Assembly (NCBI RefSeq): GCF_013349995.1
Contig: NZ_JABVXF010000004.1
Location: forward strand, 1-64,000
Reading direction: 5' to 3'
Length of the DNA: 64,000 nucleotides
Source: Pseudoalteromonas sp. 0303
GTDB lineage: Bacteria > Pseudomonadota > Gammaproteobacteria > Enterobacterales > Alteromonadaceae
Shown here: positions 8,341 through 18,568 of the stretch, piece by piece
How the letters are laid out: every line of letters starts with the position of its first letter
How positions within the stretch are numbered: position 1 is the first letter of the stretch
Notes under the pieces: generated by a model
Database searches by the model: none
The model's input: the letters and a program-made list of their open reading frames with translations, nothing else
Told to the model about the DNA's origin: nothing
Position numbers and translations under genes: made by a program

Positions 8341-8787
8341 ATGAATATGAACGCACAATTTTACGTTCTAAAACAAGATGATAGTGCCCACCAAACGGCT
8401 GGCGCTGTTTTCGATCTGGCAGCTAAAATTGCTGCGGATCAGTATCGTCTAGGTCATCGCGTATTTATTTACGCTGATAACACCGACACGGCCCACACAA
8501 TCGACGACATCATTTGGTCATTTGAACCAGATAGTTTTGTACCACATAACTTACAAGGTGAAGGCCCTAAAGGTGGCGCTCCGGTTGAAATTGGTATGAC
8601 TCCACCTGTCGGCAACAGAAAAATATTAATCAACTTAGCTGAACACCTACCGGATTTTATTCGCCGTTTTCAGCAGGTTTATGATTTCGTACCCGTTGAG
8701 CCAAATGCTAAGCAAGCCGCCCGTGAGCGGTTTAAAAAGCTTCGCCAACTGGGCGCCCATATTGCAACGCAAGAAATTGACATTTAA
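8341..8787 (+). CDS. holC: DNA polymerase III subunit chi
   Basis: The product is the 148-residue chi subunit, which links the clamp loader (through psi) to single-strand-binding protein. It has the family pattern NAQFYVL near the start, [25 protein letters not shown], then [16 protein letters not shown] and the late VYDFVP segment. E. coli HolC is 147 residues, which supports ATG 8341 over an upstream in-frame extension to 8272; ATG 8347 is also possible. It sits 23 bp before valS, the conserved order. Confidence 0.93.
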   Translation: MNMNAQFYVLKQDDSAHQTAGAVFDLAAKIAADQYRLGHRVFIYADNTDTAHTIDDIIWSFEPDSFVPHNLQGEGPKGGAPVEIGMTPPVGNRKILINLAEHLPDFIRRFQQVYDFVPVEPNAKQAARERFKKLRQLGAHIATQEIDI

Positions 8788-8810
8788 GCATTTATTTAAG
8801 GTTCTGTGTA

Positions 8811-11666
8811 ATGGATAAAACCTATAATCCGCAAGATATTGAACAGTCTTTATACCAAGGCTGGGAAGAAAATGGCTACTTTAAACCGTCTGGCCAAGGT
8901 GACGCATACTCAATTATGATCCCGCCACCAAACGTCACGGGTAGCTTACACATGGGCCACGCGTTCCAAGATACCATCATGGATACGCTAACGCGTTTAA
9001 AGCGTATGCAAGGCAACAACACTTTATGGCAAGTAGGTACTGACCACGCAGGTATCGCAACGCAAATGCTTGTTGAGCGTAAGCTTGCTGCTGAAGAAGG
9101 TAAAACACGTCACGACCTAGGCCGTGAAGCATTTATCGATAAAATCTGGGAGTGGAAAAACCACTCTGGTGGCACGATCACTAAACAATTACGTCGTTTA
9201 GGCGCTTCTGTAGATTGGGACCGTGAGCGTTTCACTATGGACGAAGGCCTTTCTGAAGCGGTTAAAGAAGTATTCGTACGTCTTCACAAAGAAGATTTAA
9301 TCTACCGTGGTAAGCGCCTAGTTAACTGGGATCCTAAGCTACACACTGCGATTTCTGATCTTGAAGTTGAAAACAAAGACAAACAAGGTCACATGTGGAA
9401 CCTACGTTACCCACTTGCTGATGGCGTAAAAACCAAAGATGGTAAAGACTACATCATTGTTGCGACAACACGTCCTGAAACAATGCTAGGTGATTCAGGT
9501 GTTGCTGTTAACCCTGATGATGAGCGTTACCAAGATCTGATCGGTAAAGAAATTTTACTGCCTATCGTAAACCGTCGTATTCCAATTGTTGCCGATGAAC
9601 ATGCAGACATGGAAAAAGGCACAGGTTGTGTGAAAATCACGCCTGCCCACGATTTTAACGATAACGAAGTAGGTAAACGTCACCAACTACCAATGATCAA
9701 CATCTTTAATAAAGATGCAGCGGTATTAAGCGAAGGCGAAAGCTACACATTCGACGGTAAAGAGCTTGAATTAGATGCGCCAATCCCTGAGCGCCTACAC
9801 GGCCTTGACCGCTTTGATGCACGTAAAGCGATTGTGAGCGAATTTGAAGAACTTGGCCTATTAGAAAAAATTGAAGATCACAGCCTAACTGTACCTTTCG
9901 GTGACCGTTCTGGCGTAGTGATTGAGCCTCTTCTTACTGATCAGTGGTACGTTCGCGTAGCACCACTTGCTGAGCCTGCAAAAGAAGCAGTTAAAAATGG
10001 CGACATTAAATTTGTTCCTCAACAATACGAGAACATGTACTTCTCGTGGATGAACGACGTACAAGACTGGTGTATTTCACGTCAGCTTTGGTGGGGTCAC
10101 CGCATCCCTGCTTGGTACGACAACGAAGGTAACGTATACGTTGGTCGTGACGAAGCTGAAGTACGCCGCGATAACAACCTTGCTGATGATGTTGCACTTA
10201 AGCAAGACGAAGACGTTTTAGATACCTGGTTCTCGTCTGCGCTTTGGACTTTCTCAACGCAAGGCTGGCCGGCAAACACAGACGATTTAAAAACGTTCCA
10301 CCCGTCTGACGTATTGGTAACAGGTTTCGACATCATCTTCTTCTGGGTTGCACGTATGATCATGATGACCATGCACTTCATCAAAGATGAAGACGGCAAG
10401 CCACAAGTACCATTTAAAACCGTTTACGTAACTGGCCTTATCCGCGATGAAAACGGCGATAAGATGTCTAAATCGAAAGGTAACGTACTTGATCCTATCG
10501 ACATGATTGACGGTATCGATCTTGAAAGCCTAGTTGAAAAGCGCACTGGTAATATGATGCAGCCACAACTAGCGAAGAAGATTGAGAAGAACACTCGTAA
10601 AACATTCGAAAACGGTATCGAAGCACACGGTACAGACGCACTGCGTTTCACCCTTGCTGCAATGGCTTCAACGGGTCGTGATATCAACTGGGATATGAAC
10701 CGTCTTGAAGGTTACCGTAACTTCTGTAACAAACTATGGAACGCAAGTCGTTACGTATTGATGAACACAGAAGAGCAAGACTGTGGTTTCGCTACAGATG
10801 CTGAAAAACAGTACTCACTCGCTGATCGTTGGGTTTTAGGCCAGTTTGAAGCAACTGTTAAAACCTATACTGAGCATCTAGAAAACTACCGTTTTGACCT
10901 AGCTGCAAACACCATTTATGAGTTCACTTGGAACCAATTCTGTGACTGGTACCTAGAACTTACTAAACCAGTATTGTTTAAAGGTAACGAAGCACAGCAA
11001 CGTGGCACTCGTCATACCTTAATCACGGTATTAGAAAGCCTACTTCGCTTAATGCACCCGTTAATGCCATACATCACAGAAACGATTTGGCAACGTGTTG
11101 CACCACTTGCAGGTATCGAAACTGCGGGCACTAGCATCATGGTTCAAGGTTTCCCTGTATACAATGAAGCAAATGTTGATAGCCAAGCGATGGACGACCT
11201 TGAGTGGGTTAAGCAATTCATTCTTGCTATTCGTAACATCCGTGGTGAAATGGATATCAGCCCAAGCAAACCATTATCGGTATTGCTTGCTAATGCGTCT
11301 GACGAAGACAAGCGTCGCTTAACGGATAACGAAGCATTCTTAGCGTCTCTTGCTAAGCTTGAAGAGTTCACGTTACTAGATAACAAAGACGATGCACCAG
11401 CATGTGCAACATCGTATGTTGGTAACCTTGAGATCATGATCCCAATGGCTGGCCTAATCGATGTTGAAGCTGAACTAGCTCGTATCGCGAAGCAACTTGA
11501 AAAAGCAGAGAAAGGCTTAGCTCAAGTTAATAACAAATTAGCTAACGAGAAGTTCGTAAATAACGCGCCAGAAGCTGTACTTGCTAAAGAGCATGCTAAG
11601 CTGGCTGAGTTTACAGATGCGAAAGACAAACTATTAGCGCAAAAAGCGAAAATCGAAAGTCTATAA
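8811..11666 (+). CDS. valS: Valyl-tRNA synthetase
   Basis: The product is a 951-residue class I synthetase that charges tRNA-Val. The ATP-binding HIGH-type motif appears as HMGH (about residues 47-50) after PPPNVTGSL, and KMSKS is at about 551-555. The editing domain lies between them, the anticodon-binding domain follows, and a C-terminal coiled coil (about 880-951) is rich in Lys, Glu and Ala. The length equals E. coli ValS. Codon use looks like that of a highly expressed gene. A strong terminator follows. Confidence 0.98.
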   Translation: MDKTYNPQDIEQSLYQGWEENGYFKPSGQGDAYSIMIPPPNVTGSLHMGHAFQDTIMDTLTRLKRMQGNNTLWQVGTDHAGIATQMLVERKLAAEEGKTRHDLGREAFIDKIWEWKNHSGGTITKQLRRLGASVDWDRERFTMDEGLSEAVKEVFVRLHKEDLIYRGKRLVNWDPKLHTAISDLEVENKDKQGHMWNLRYPLADGVKTKDGKDYIIVATTRPETMLGDSGVAVNPDDERYQDLIGKEILLPIVNRRIPIVADEHADMEKGTGCVKITPAHDFNDNEVGKRHQLPMINIFNKDAAVLSEGESYTFDGKELELDAPIPERLHGLDRFDARKAIVSEFEELGLLEKIEDHSLTVPFGDRSGVVIEPLLTDQWYVRVAPLAEPAKEAVKNGDIKFVPQQYENMYFSWMNDVQDWCISRQLWWGHRIPAWYDNEGNVYVGRDEAEVRRDNNLADDVALKQDEDVLDTWFSSALWTFSTQGWPANTDDLKTFHPSDVLVTGFDIIFFWVARMIMMTMHFIKDEDGKPQVPFKTVYVTGLIRDENGDKMSKSKGNVLDPIDMIDGIDLESLVEKRTGNMMQPQLAKKIEKNTRKTFENGIEAHGTDALRFTLAAMASTGRDINWDMNRLEGYRNFCNKLWNASRYVLMNTEEQDCGFATDAEKQYSLADRWVLGQFEATVKTYTEHLENYRFDLAANTIYEFTWNQFCDWYLELTKPVLFKGNEAQQRGTRHTLITVLESLLRLMHPLMPYITETIWQRVAPLAGIETAGTSIMVQGFPVYNEANVDSQAMDDLEWVKQFILAIRNIRGEMDISPSKPLSVLLANASDEDKRRLTDNEAFLASLAKLEEFTLLDNKDDAPACATSYVGNLEIMIPMAGLIDVEAELARIAKQLEKAEKGLAQVNNKLANEKFVNNAPEAVLAKEHAKLAEFTDAKDKLLAQKAKIESL

Positions 11667-11701
11667 CAGCATATATAAAGCGCGATTTATTCGCGCTTAC
11701 A

Positions 11702-11740
11702 AAAAAGCCGCGCTATAACATTGTTATAGCGCGGCTTTTT
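11702..11740. terminator. Bidirectional terminator between valS and fadL
   Basis: The 18-bp arms AAAAAGCCGCGCTATAAC and GTTATAGCGCGGCTTTTT enclose a 3-base loop. The A-run and T-run flanks allow it to stop transcription of both converging genes. A second small hairpin, GCGAC-tttac-GTCGC, lies just before the fadL stop. Confidence 0.95.
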
Positions 11741-11776
11741 AATGCTCTGTAGCAGCGACTTTACGTCGCGTCACAA

Positions 11777-13054
11777 TTAAAATTTGTAGTTGTACTGAGC
11801 ACCAATTAGAACTGCGTGACCTTTAGATTCATATTCCCATGAAACATCTTGGCCTAAAGAAGCAGCTAGGCTGTCTTTTTCAGAGAAGTTTTGTGTTTTA
11901 CCACGAAGGATACTTACACCTAAGTCAACATTTGAGTTTTCGCTGAATGCGTAGTTACCACCAAACGAGAACCAGAAACGATCTGTATCAGGGATAGAGA
12001 TTGAAAGGTGTGATTGGTCTGCTGGTGACTCATCGTATGCAATACCTGCACGAAGTAAAAGTGCATCGCTGTACTGGTAGTCAGTACCGATAGAGTAACG
12101 CATTGAATCTGAGAAGTTCTCTTCTTTAGAGAATACAACCGTTTCAAGGCTTGGTGTATAAGCTTCTAATTTTTGGAAGCTGTCCCAACCAGTCCATAAG
12201 ATGCTGTAGTGTACGCCTAGCTTCTTATCAAGTTGATGTGAACCAGAAAATTCAGCAATTGCTGGTAAAGTCAGTTTTAACTCACCCGGTACTGTAGTAC
12301 CCGCAAAACCGCCAACTGCAGCTGGAAGTTGGTTTGAGTACTCGCCCTCAAAGTCGATATCTGTTTCACTGCGGTAGTTAAAACCAAAACGGTTGTTTTC
12401 ATCTAACTGATACATCGCACCAATGTTCCAACCAAAGCCGTAGTCGTCACCTTCAAGGTGAGCGATTTGCGTGCTCGCTGGTATGCCAAATGGGTTAGTA
12501 CCTGCATTACGAATCACTTTCGCATCAGCATAAACATAGTTTAAACCAAGACCTAAGCTGAACTGTTCGTTGATTTTATATGAAGCGCTAGCATTCATGT
12601 TAACTGTTACGATTTCAGTTTCACCAGCAATAGAGCCTGCCGCGTAGTCATCTTTAAACTCAGTTGAAAGACCGAAGTTTGAAAAAGCACCAAAGCCTAA
12701 AGACACTTTATCGTTTAAAGGCATTGTGAAGTAACCTGCAGGGATAAATGCAGATGGTGCGATGCTATCGTCATCGATAGAGCTTTCATCTAAGCCGTAT
12801 GCAGCACTTTCGCCTTTTAAGCTTACATCTGGAATTACAGCGATACCTGCTACTGAGATTTGCTTGTCTTTGAATAAAGACATAAGTGCAGGGTTACGAG
12901 CAACAACTGATGCGTCATCTGCAACAGCTGCTTCACCAGCGTATGCACGACCTAAACCTGAAACGTTTTGCTCTGCTAATTGGAAAGCTGCAGCAAAGCT
13001 GTCAGCAGAAACAACAGCAAGTGATGCTGCAATTAGTGTTTTAGTGAACTTCAT
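11777..13054 (-). CDS. fadL: FadL-family outer-membrane long-chain fatty acid transporter
   Basis: The product is a 425-residue outer-membrane beta-barrel of the FadL/OmpP1/TodX family that takes up long-chain fatty acids or other hydrophobic compounds. A signal peptide (about residues 1-22, ending SFAAA) is followed by the hatch region with AFQLAEQNVSGLGRAYAGEAA and the family motif ARNPA. The chain ends in Tyr-Lys-Phe, an aromatic C-terminus typical of barrel insertion. A good SD (AGAGGAC) precedes the ATG. The gene is monocistronic, with a 300-bp upstream region. Confidence 0.93.
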   Translation of the reverse strand: MKFTKTLIAASLAVVSADSFAAAFQLAEQNVSGLGRAYAGEAAVADDASVVARNPALMSLFKDKQISVAGIAVIPDVSLKGESAAYGLDESSIDDDSIAPSAFIPAGYFTMPLNDKVSLGFGAFSNFGLSTEFKDDYAAGSIAGETEIVTVNMNASASYKINEQFSLGLGLNYVYADAKVIRNAGTNPFGIPASTQIAHLEGDDYGFGWNIGAMYQLDENNRFGFNYRSETDIDFEGEYSNQLPAAVGGFAGTTVPGELKLTLPAIAEFSGSHQLDKKLGVHYSILWTGWDSFQKLEAYTPSLETVVFSKEENFSDSMRYSIGTDYQYSDALLLRAGIAYDESPADQSHLSISIPDTDRFWFSFGGNYAFSENSNVDLGVSILRGKTQNFSEKDSLAASLGQDVSWEYESKGHAVLIGAQYNYKF

Positions 13055-13280
13055 AAATCTGTGTCCTCTTGCAAACTTGTGCGAAAGCTAATCCAACAAT
13101 GAGGGCAACCTATTAGTTAAGCATAAAAGATTAGCGCTGGATGTTGGTATTAGATGTTTTATTCTAATGATTACAAACTTTCGAACATTACCTTAATTAA
13201 GATCAAAAAGCTGTAATTTTTCGTTAGAAATAGGTAAAAAACCCGCATTTTAACAACAAGATAACAACCTATTAAAACTC

Positions 13281-13294
13281 ATCAGAGCTCTGAT
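13281..13294. promoter_or_regulatory. Perfect 14-bp palindrome between fadL and a small membrane protein gene
   Basis: ATCAGAGCTCTGAT is a perfect palindrome about 230 bp upstream of fadL and 50 bp upstream of the neighbouring + strand promoter. I do not recognise the regulator. The remainder of the gene-free stretch 13055-13310 is AT-rich and shows no other clear structure. Confidence 0.4.
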
Positions 13295-13310
13295 AACAAA
13301 AACAATAAAC

Positions 13311-13359
13311 AGTAGTAATTATCATTTGCATTGACATCAGTTTATTGTCCCATTAGACT
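13311..13359 (+). promoter_or_regulatory. Promoter with adjoining Fur-like box
   Basis: TTGACA (13331-13336) and TAGACT (13354-13359) are 17 bp apart. Directly upstream, the complement of 13311-13329 reads GCAAATGATAATTACTACT, which by my count agrees with the classical 19-bp Fur consensus at 13 positions. Transcription would start near 13366, giving a very short leader. Confidence 0.5.
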
Positions 13360-13378
13360 AAAAATAAAGGTTTTACTG

Positions 13379-13714
13379 TTGAGTTTGAGTATGGAAATCG
13401 CATTGATTATTGCGGCTCTGATGTTATGCGGTGTGAGTGTTCATTATTTTTGTAAAGCAAACTATTGCGCGTGCACTAAAGCAGGTGATTGCGATAACCC
13501 AGTTAATCACTATTGGCTAGGCGCCATGCTGAGTGCTGTTTTATCACTACTACTATGTTGCGTGGCCTTACATGTAGAAAAAGGCACATTGCTGTGGTTG
13601 GTATTAATGACGAGTTGTTTTAGTGGTGCATTTATATCAGCAAAACGCTGTGCCAAAAAACGCTGTGTTAAGTCTAAACAAGCAGATGCTCTTTTAACAA
13701 ACGAGCCAAATTAA
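13379..13714 (+). CDS. Small Cys-rich membrane protein of unknown function
   Basis: This protein of about 111 residues has two or three hydrophobic segments. The first (MEIALIIAALMLCGVSVHYF) is followed by a Cys-rich stretch with the cysteines of CKANYCACTKAGDC, then come two more hydrophobic segments and a basic tail with two further cysteines (KRCAKKRC). I do not recognise a family. The start could be TTG 13379, which has AAAGG 8 bases upstream, or ATG 13391 four codons later. The promoter just upstream overlaps a Fur-like box, hinting at an iron or metal link. The 3' end overlaps the convergent HD-GYP gene by 41 bp. Confidence 0.6.
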   Translation: MSLSMEIALIIAALMLCGVSVHYFCKANYCACTKAGDCDNPVNHYWLGAMLSAVLSLLLCCVALHVEKGTLLWLVLMTSCFSGAFISAKRCAKKRCVKSKQADALLTNEPN

Positions 13715-14891
13715 GCTGATAATCTAGAGGCTTAATACTAGCAATAATTTTTAGTTCTTTTTCTACACTTAAATCGACATCTTTGGCAGTAATATGATGC
13801 TTATGCTTGGCATTATAGAAGATCTTTATTTTCGGCTTAATTGGGTTTTCGTGGTTACCTTCCATCACTAACGCCAAGCGCTCATTATTCAACTTCACAA
13901 TCGTTCCAACAGGGTGCACCCCTAGGCATTTAATAAAGCGTTGCACCAACTCAGAGTCAAACAATTGCTTATTGGCAAGTAAATAACGCAGCGCTGAGAT
14001 TGGCTCTTCTCCCATTTGATGCGGCCTGTCTGCTGTCATAGCATCATAAACATCAACGATTGCCATCATACGGGCTGCACGGCTCAGCTTTTCAGCTGCA
14101 ATACCGCGAGGGTAACCTGTACCATCTAAACGCTCATGGTGATTCACTATCATATCGAGCATTAACGGCGTAATGCCCTTTTCACCTTTCACTAAACCTA
14201 AACTCTGCGCCACATGCTTTTTAACAACTTGCATTTCGTTGTCGTTCAAAGCGCTTGGTTTTGACAATACACCTTGTGGCATTTTCGCCTGACCAATATC
14301 GTGCATCAATGCACCCATTGCCAGCTCTTTAATTGTCTTTTCTTTGTAACCTAGGTACTTAGCAAACACACTCACCAAAATAGCGGTGTTGATCATGTGC
14401 CGCCAGTTATAAATATGTTTATCTTTAAGGCGAGTTAAGATAGTTAAGGCATTGTGATTACGAAATACCGAGCTGACTATATCAACGGCGATATCATCAA
14501 GCACAGCTACATTCATCTTTAAACCCGATGTGATATCTGAGTAGAAACCTTGCAATTTTCGGCTGTGCTGCTCGTAATGCACGCTGGCTTTTAGAAACTC
14601 TTGTTGAACCGTGATCCCTTGCGGTGCTTCGTTAGCTGCAGGTTTTTGTTCAACCTTAGGTTTAGCCGGTTCAGGCTTTGGTTGGTATTTTTTAGGGAGT
14701 GCAACATCGCTTTGTGTAAAGTCGATGAGTAGCTCTTCAACCCCTTCAGAGATCAGGCGCTGAATAATCGTTTTATCACGCACTAAACCACGTGTTTTGA
14801 TCTTAATACTATTTACATGCTCTTGTTGCTTACTGACACTGTCAACAAACATCCCTGGTACAAGTTCGGCAATGGGTAAGGTAATAAGCAT
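13674..14891 (-). CDS. HD-GYP domain protein with DUF3391 N-terminus (probable c-di-GMP phosphodiesterase)
   Basis: The 405-residue product has an N-terminal DUF3391-type domain (LPIAELVPGMFV at the start), a Pro/Lys-rich linker (about 65-95), then an HD-GYP domain. The HD pair is at residues 197-198 (MHDIGQAKMP) and the signature HHERLDGTGYP starts at 251, so the metal-binding residues and the GYP triplet are present. The family hydrolyses cyclic di-GMP to lower its level in the cell. It has no membrane segment and is probably cytosolic. It is monocistronic and converges with the small Cys-rich gene, with the 3' ends overlapping. Confidence 0.92.
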   Translation of the reverse strand: MLITLPIAELVPGMFVDSVSKQQEHVNSIKIKTRGLVRDKTIIQRLISEGVEELLIDFTQSDVALPKKYQPKPEPAKPKVEQKPAANEAPQGITVQQEFLKASVHYEQHSRKLQGFYSDITSGLKMNVAVLDDIAVDIVSSVFRNHNALTILTRLKDKHIYNWRHMINTAILVSVFAKYLGYKEKTIKELAMGALMHDIGQAKMPQGVLSKPSALNDNEMQVVKKHVAQSLGLVKGEKGITPLMLDMIVNHHERLDGTGYPRGIAAEKLSRAARMMAIVDVYDAMTADRPHQMGEEPISALRYLLANKQLFDSELVQRFIKCLGVHPVGTIVKLNNERLALVMEGNHENPIKPKIKIFYNAKHKHHITAKDVDLSVEKELKIIASIKPLDYQLNLARLLKEHLLV

Positions 14892-14985
14892 ATGTGAGCT
14901 TAGCGCATAAAAACATCGAGTTTTTTATTATCGCTAATTGATTACAAATGTCTATAGATTGGGTAGCGAATACGAAATAGGTATT

Positions 14986-15030
14986 AGTTAGAAAGGGGAA
15001 AGTTAGAAAGAGTAAAGTTAGAAAGTAGCA
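14986..15030. repeat. Three direct 15-bp repeats
   Basis: Three adjacent copies begin AGTTAGAAAG (14986, 15001, 15016) with differing last five bases. They lie in the 180-bp gap between the HD-GYP gene and rraB. Confidence 0.85.
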
Positions 15031-15073
15031 ACTCGCTAACTTTATCCCTGATAGCTGACAGCTCTGTAGCTGT

Positions 15074-15409
15074 TTATTCCTGAAAGTAAGTACCCCAGCC
15101 GTCGTATTCTACGTCGGTTTGCTGAGCAAGCGCTTCTAGCTTGTCTACATCCTCCATAATCGCTTCTACTTCAAGTTCACACTCAACAACCACGTCAAAG
15201 CTCCACACTTTCTCGCCGTCTTCTAGCTCAAGTTCTGCAGGTTCTTCAACATCGTAACCCAGTTTAAAAGCGGCTAAAGCGGCTTGCTCTAACTTTTCAA
15301 AATTTTCGCTAACAAAGTGGTGCTCCACTTCATAAAGTACTTCAGGATCTGAGCCATCTTCAAGTAATGAAGTAACGATGTCTTCAGTAATTTCGCGCCA
15401 ATTTTCCAT
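15074..15409 (-). CDS. rraB: Ribonuclease E activity regulator RraB
   Basis: The 111-residue acidic protein matches RraB, which binds the C-terminal part of RNase E and alters mRNA decay. The diagnostic segments are LLEDGSDPEVLYEVEHHF near the N-terminus, AALAAFKLGYDV in the middle and the C-terminal VEYDGWGTYF. E. coli RraB is 138 residues and shares this core. The start ATG abuts and overlaps the plsC stop by one base, so it is likely co-transcribed with plsC. Confidence 0.93.
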   Translation of the reverse strand: MENWREITEDIVTSLLEDGSDPEVLYEVEHHFVSENFEKLEQAALAAFKLGYDVEEPAELELEDGEKVWSFDVVVECELEVEAIMEDVDKLEALAQQTDVEYDGWGTYFQE

Positions 15410-16122
15410 TATTTGTTTCTCACTTGAGCATCTAATTCAGTTATTTTAGCAGCCATAATCTGATGAACATGTGAAGCATGGTCACGAGCAGATACGTCTT
15501 TATCAAGATAAATCGGCGCTAACATTTCGAGGTAAATTGTACCATTATCCCAGCGATTTAGCTTAATAGTTTTGTGTGTTGTACTCATACAAACTGGCAC
15601 AACAGGCACATCAGCACTCATTGCTGTGTGGAAAGCACCTGTTTTGAAGGGTAATAAACCACGACCATAGCTTCGCGTGCCCTCAGGAAACATCCAAACC
15701 GATAAGCCTTTTTGTTTTATTTTCTCAGCTGATTTAGAGATTGTGCCTGCTGCTTTTGAACGGTTAGCGCGGTCAATCAAGATATTTCCCGATAACCAAT
15801 ACAGCTGACCAAAAAACGGGATCCATTTGAGGCTTTTTTTACCTAGGCTTACGCAGTTCTCCGGCACCATGGCAGGTAAAGTGAATAGGTCATAGTTATT
15901 TTGATGATTTGCTACATAGACAGCAGGGCCAATATTTTTTGGAGTCTCGTGATATTTAAGCTCTAGTTTGACACCTAAAATTTTAGCTACCTTGCAAAAC
16001 CAACCCGCAATAATATGCACGTTATTAGTATGAAACGGCTTAACGATGCATAAAAGCAGCCCAAAAACACAGCTTAAAACAATGAATAACGCCATGAAAA
16101 TTATGCGAAAAATAGCTAACAA
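15409..16122 (-). CDS. plsC: 1-acyl-sn-glycerol-3-phosphate acyltransferase
   Basis: The 237-residue inner-membrane enzyme makes phosphatidic acid from lysophosphatidic acid in phospholipid synthesis. It has a hydrophobic N-terminus (about residues 4-27), the catalytic NHQNNYD (His 73, Asp 78) and FPEGTRS (145-151) that binds the glycerol phosphate. The start is TTG at 16122, supported by a strong GAGGAG 7 bases upstream; a later ATG would lose part of the membrane anchor. It lies downstream of parC, as in E. coli, but a terminator and its own promoter with a FabR-like operator separate the two. Confidence 0.95.
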   Translation of the reverse strand: MLAIFRIIFMALFIVLSCVFGLLLCIVKPFHTNNVHIIAGWFCKVAKILGVKLELKYHETPKNIGPAVYVANHQNNYDLFTLPAMVPENCVSLGKKSLKWIPFFGQLYWLSGNILIDRANRSKAAGTISKSAEKIKQKGLSVWMFPEGTRSYGRGLLPFKTGAFHTAMSADVPVVPVCMSTTHKTIKLNRWDNGTIYLEMLAPIYLDKDVSARDHASHVHQIMAAKITELDAQVRNK

Positions 16123-16151
16123 ACGAATTCTCCTCGTACTAATCAGCGCGC

Positions 16152-16208
16152 ATTATAACGTGAAAAACACCATTTCCATAGCTTTAAGCGCACATGTGTA
16201 CGCTTAAA
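16152..16208 (-). promoter_or_regulatory. plsC promoter with FabR-like operator
   Basis: A perfect TATAAT is the complement of 16152-16157, 30 bp upstream of the plsC start codon. Just upstream, 16183-16208 is an inverted repeat with 8-bp arms TTTAAGCG and CGCTTAAA, whose core AGCGCACATGTGTACGCT closely matches the FabR operator pattern (AGCGTACA-N2-TGTACGCT) of gammaproteobacteria. FabR controls unsaturated fatty acid synthesis. Its position next to the -35 region suggests repression. Confidence 0.7.
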
Positions 16209-16227
16209 ATTTCATAACGTTTTAACA

Positions 16228-16254
16228 ATAAAAAGGCCTGCAATTGCAGGCCTC
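16228..16254 (-). terminator. Terminator of parC
   Basis: On the minus strand the stem AGGCCTGCA/TGCAGGCCT is followed by TTTTTATT. It lies just past the parC stop and isolates plsC from parC transcription. Confidence 0.88.
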
Positions 16255-16260
16255 TGGTTT

Positions 16261-18558
16261 TTACTCTGTTACTTCGCTTGGCGACTCATCACTATCATCT
16301 GTTTGAGTCACTTCGACTACAGCTTCGTCAACACGCTGTAAGCCTCTGGGTAACTTATTACCTCGTCTACCGCGTTCACCATGATAATGCTCAAGATCTG
16401 CCGGTTTCAGTGTTAGTTTTCGTTTCCCTGCATGCAGGGTTACGCTACTGCCCTCAGGCACCACAGCCAGTACTTTTACAAACTCTTCACGGGCTTGTAC
16501 TTTCGCACTTGGGATAGAAATAATCTTATTTCCTTTACCTTTGCTTAGCTTAGGTAAATCACGCAGTGGGAATAACAACATGCGGCCTTCGTTAGAAATT
16601 GCCATACAGTAATCTGTTGCTACGTCAGTTACTCTAATTGGCGCGAGTAATTCACCGCCTTTAGGGACACTAACCAGCGCTTTACCGTTTTTGTTCTTAC
16701 TCACCAGATCTTTAAAGTCGCTTATAAAGCCATAACCTGCATCTGAAGCCATTAACAACACTTGGTTGTCTTCTGCCATCACCACATGCTCAAAGTTGGC
16801 TCCTGCGCTTAAGTTAAAGCGCCCTGTCATTGGCTCACCTTGGCTTCGAGCTGAAGGTAAACTGTGTGCATCAGTAGCAAAAGCACGACCACTTGAGTCT
16901 AAGAACACTGCTGGTTGGTTACTCTTACCGCGCGCTGAGGCTTTATAGCTGTCGCCTGACTTATAACTTAGCCCTTCAACATCTAAATCATGGCCTTTAC
17001 CAACACGTGCCCAACCTTTTTCAGATAACACAACGGTCACTGACTCTGAAGGAATAAGGTCTTTTTCACTTAGCGCTTTAGCTTCAACACGTTCAACAAC
17101 TGGTGAGCGACGATCATCGCCATACATTTCAGCCGCTTCTTGAATTTCTTTTTTCATCAAGGTCGACATACGACGCTCTGAACCAAGCGTTTGCTCTAGC
17201 TTGTCACGCTCAAGGGCAAGCTCATCCTGCTCACCTTTAATCTTGAACTCTTCAAGTTTTGCTAAATGACGTAGTTTTAACTCTAAAATCGCTTCCGCTT
17301 GAATATCAGTTAAACCAAAACGCTCCATTAATACAGGCTTTGGTTTATCTTCAGTACGGATAATTTCGATAACTTCATCAATATTTAAAAAGGCCGTTAA
17401 TAAACCTTCTAAAATATGTAAGCGAGCTAATACTTTATCTAAACGGTGCTGTAAGCGGCGGCGAACTGTTTCACGGCGGAACGTTAACCACTCAGTTAAG
17501 ATACTACGTAAATCTTTAACTTGCGGACGACCATCAAGTCCAAGCATGTTTAAGTTTACGCGGTAGTTCTTTTCTAAATCTGTGGTTGCAAATAGGTGTG
17601 CCATTAATGGCTCAGCTTTAATGCGGTTTGAACGCGGTACAATCACGATACGAGTTGGATTTTCGTGATCAGATTCGTCACGTAAATCAGCAACCATTGG
17701 CAACTTTTTAGCATTCATCTGCGCTGCAATTTGCTCAAGTACTTTTGCACCTGAACACTGATGAGGCAGCGCGGTGATCACTATATCACCTTGCTCTTCA
17801 GTGTAAATTGCACGCATCTTTATAGAACCACGTCCGGTTTGATAAATCTTACGAATATCGTCTTTCGGTGTAATGATCTCAGCTTCTGTTGGGTAGTCAG
17901 GCGCATGCACTAACTCAAGCAACTCTTCGATTTCTGTCTTTGGTTTATCAAGTAATAGACAACAGGCACTGGCAACTTCACGCACATTGTGTGGTGGAAT
18001 ATCGGTTGCCATACCTACCGCAATCCCCGTTACACCATTAAGTAAGATGTGCGGTAAGCGCGCAGGTAACACCATTGGCTCATCAAGTGTACCGTCAAAG
18101 TTTGCGGTCCAATCGACCGTGCCTTGACCCAGTTCTTTTAATAGAACTTCTGAGAACTTAGATAAACGCGCTTCGGTGTAACGCATTGCTGCAAATGATT
18201 TAGGATCATCAGCAGCACCCCAGTTACCTTGACCGTCCACCAGCGGGTAGCGGTAAGAAAACGGCTGCGCCATTAACACCATCGCTTCGTAACAAGCACT
18301 ATCGCCATGGGGGTGGTATTTACCTAGTACATCACCCACGGTACGGGCTGATTTTTTATATTTTGCTTGCGCCGATAGCCCCAGCTCGCTCATTGCATAG
18401 ATGATACGACGCTGTACAGGCTTAAGACCATCACCTACATGAGGTAAAGCACGGTCCATGATGACGTACATTGAGTAGTTTAAGTAGGCGTCTTCAGTAA
18501 AGCGCCCCATTGTTTGTTGTTCTACGCCTTGCATCAGCAAGGTATCTGTATCACTCAT
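16261..18558 (-). CDS. parC: DNA topoisomerase IV subunit A
   Basis: The 765-residue subunit breaks and rejoins DNA in topoisomerase IV, which decatenates daughter chromosomes. The N-terminus carries the quinolone-resistance region with [18 protein letters not shown] (Ser and Glu at the usual positions) and the catalytic Tyr in [11 protein letters not shown]. The C-terminal part has the beta-pinwheel repeats, shorter than in GyrA. The length agrees with E. coli ParC (752). A sugar-dehydrogenase-like gene separates it from parE upstream. Confidence 0.97.
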   Translation of the reverse strand: MSDTDTLLMQGVEQQTMGRFTEDAYLNYSMYVIMDRALPHVGDGLKPVQRRIIYAMSELGLSAQAKYKKSARTVGDVLGKYHPHGDSACYEAMVLMAQPFSYRYPLVDGQGNWGAADDPKSFAAMRYTEARLSKFSEVLLKELGQGTVDWTANFDGTLDEPMVLPARLPHILLNGVTGIAVGMATDIPPHNVREVASACCLLLDKPKTEIEELLELVHAPDYPTEAEIITPKDDIRKIYQTGRGSIKMRAIYTEEQGDIVITALPHQCSGAKVLEQIAAQMNAKKLPMVADLRDESDHENPTRIVIVPRSNRIKAEPLMAHLFATTDLEKNYRVNLNMLGLDGRPQVKDLRSILTEWLTFRRETVRRRLQHRLDKVLARLHILEGLLTAFLNIDEVIEIIRTEDKPKPVLMERFGLTDIQAEAILELKLRHLAKLEEFKIKGEQDELALERDKLEQTLGSERRMSTLMKKEIQEAAEMYGDDRRSPVVERVEAKALSEKDLIPSESVTVVLSEKGWARVGKGHDLDVEGLSYKSGDSYKASARGKSNQPAVFLDSSGRAFATDAHSLPSARSQGEPMTGRFNLSAGANFEHVVMAEDNQVLLMASDAGYGFISDFKDLVSKNKNGKALVSVPKGGELLAPIRVTDVATDYCMAISNEGRMLLFPLRDLPKLSKGKGNKIISIPSAKVQAREEFVKVLAVVPEGSSVTLHAGKRKLTLKPADLEHYHGERGRRGNKLPRGLQRVDEAVVEVTQTDDSDESPSEVTE

Positions 18559-18568
18559 TAACGCTTAC

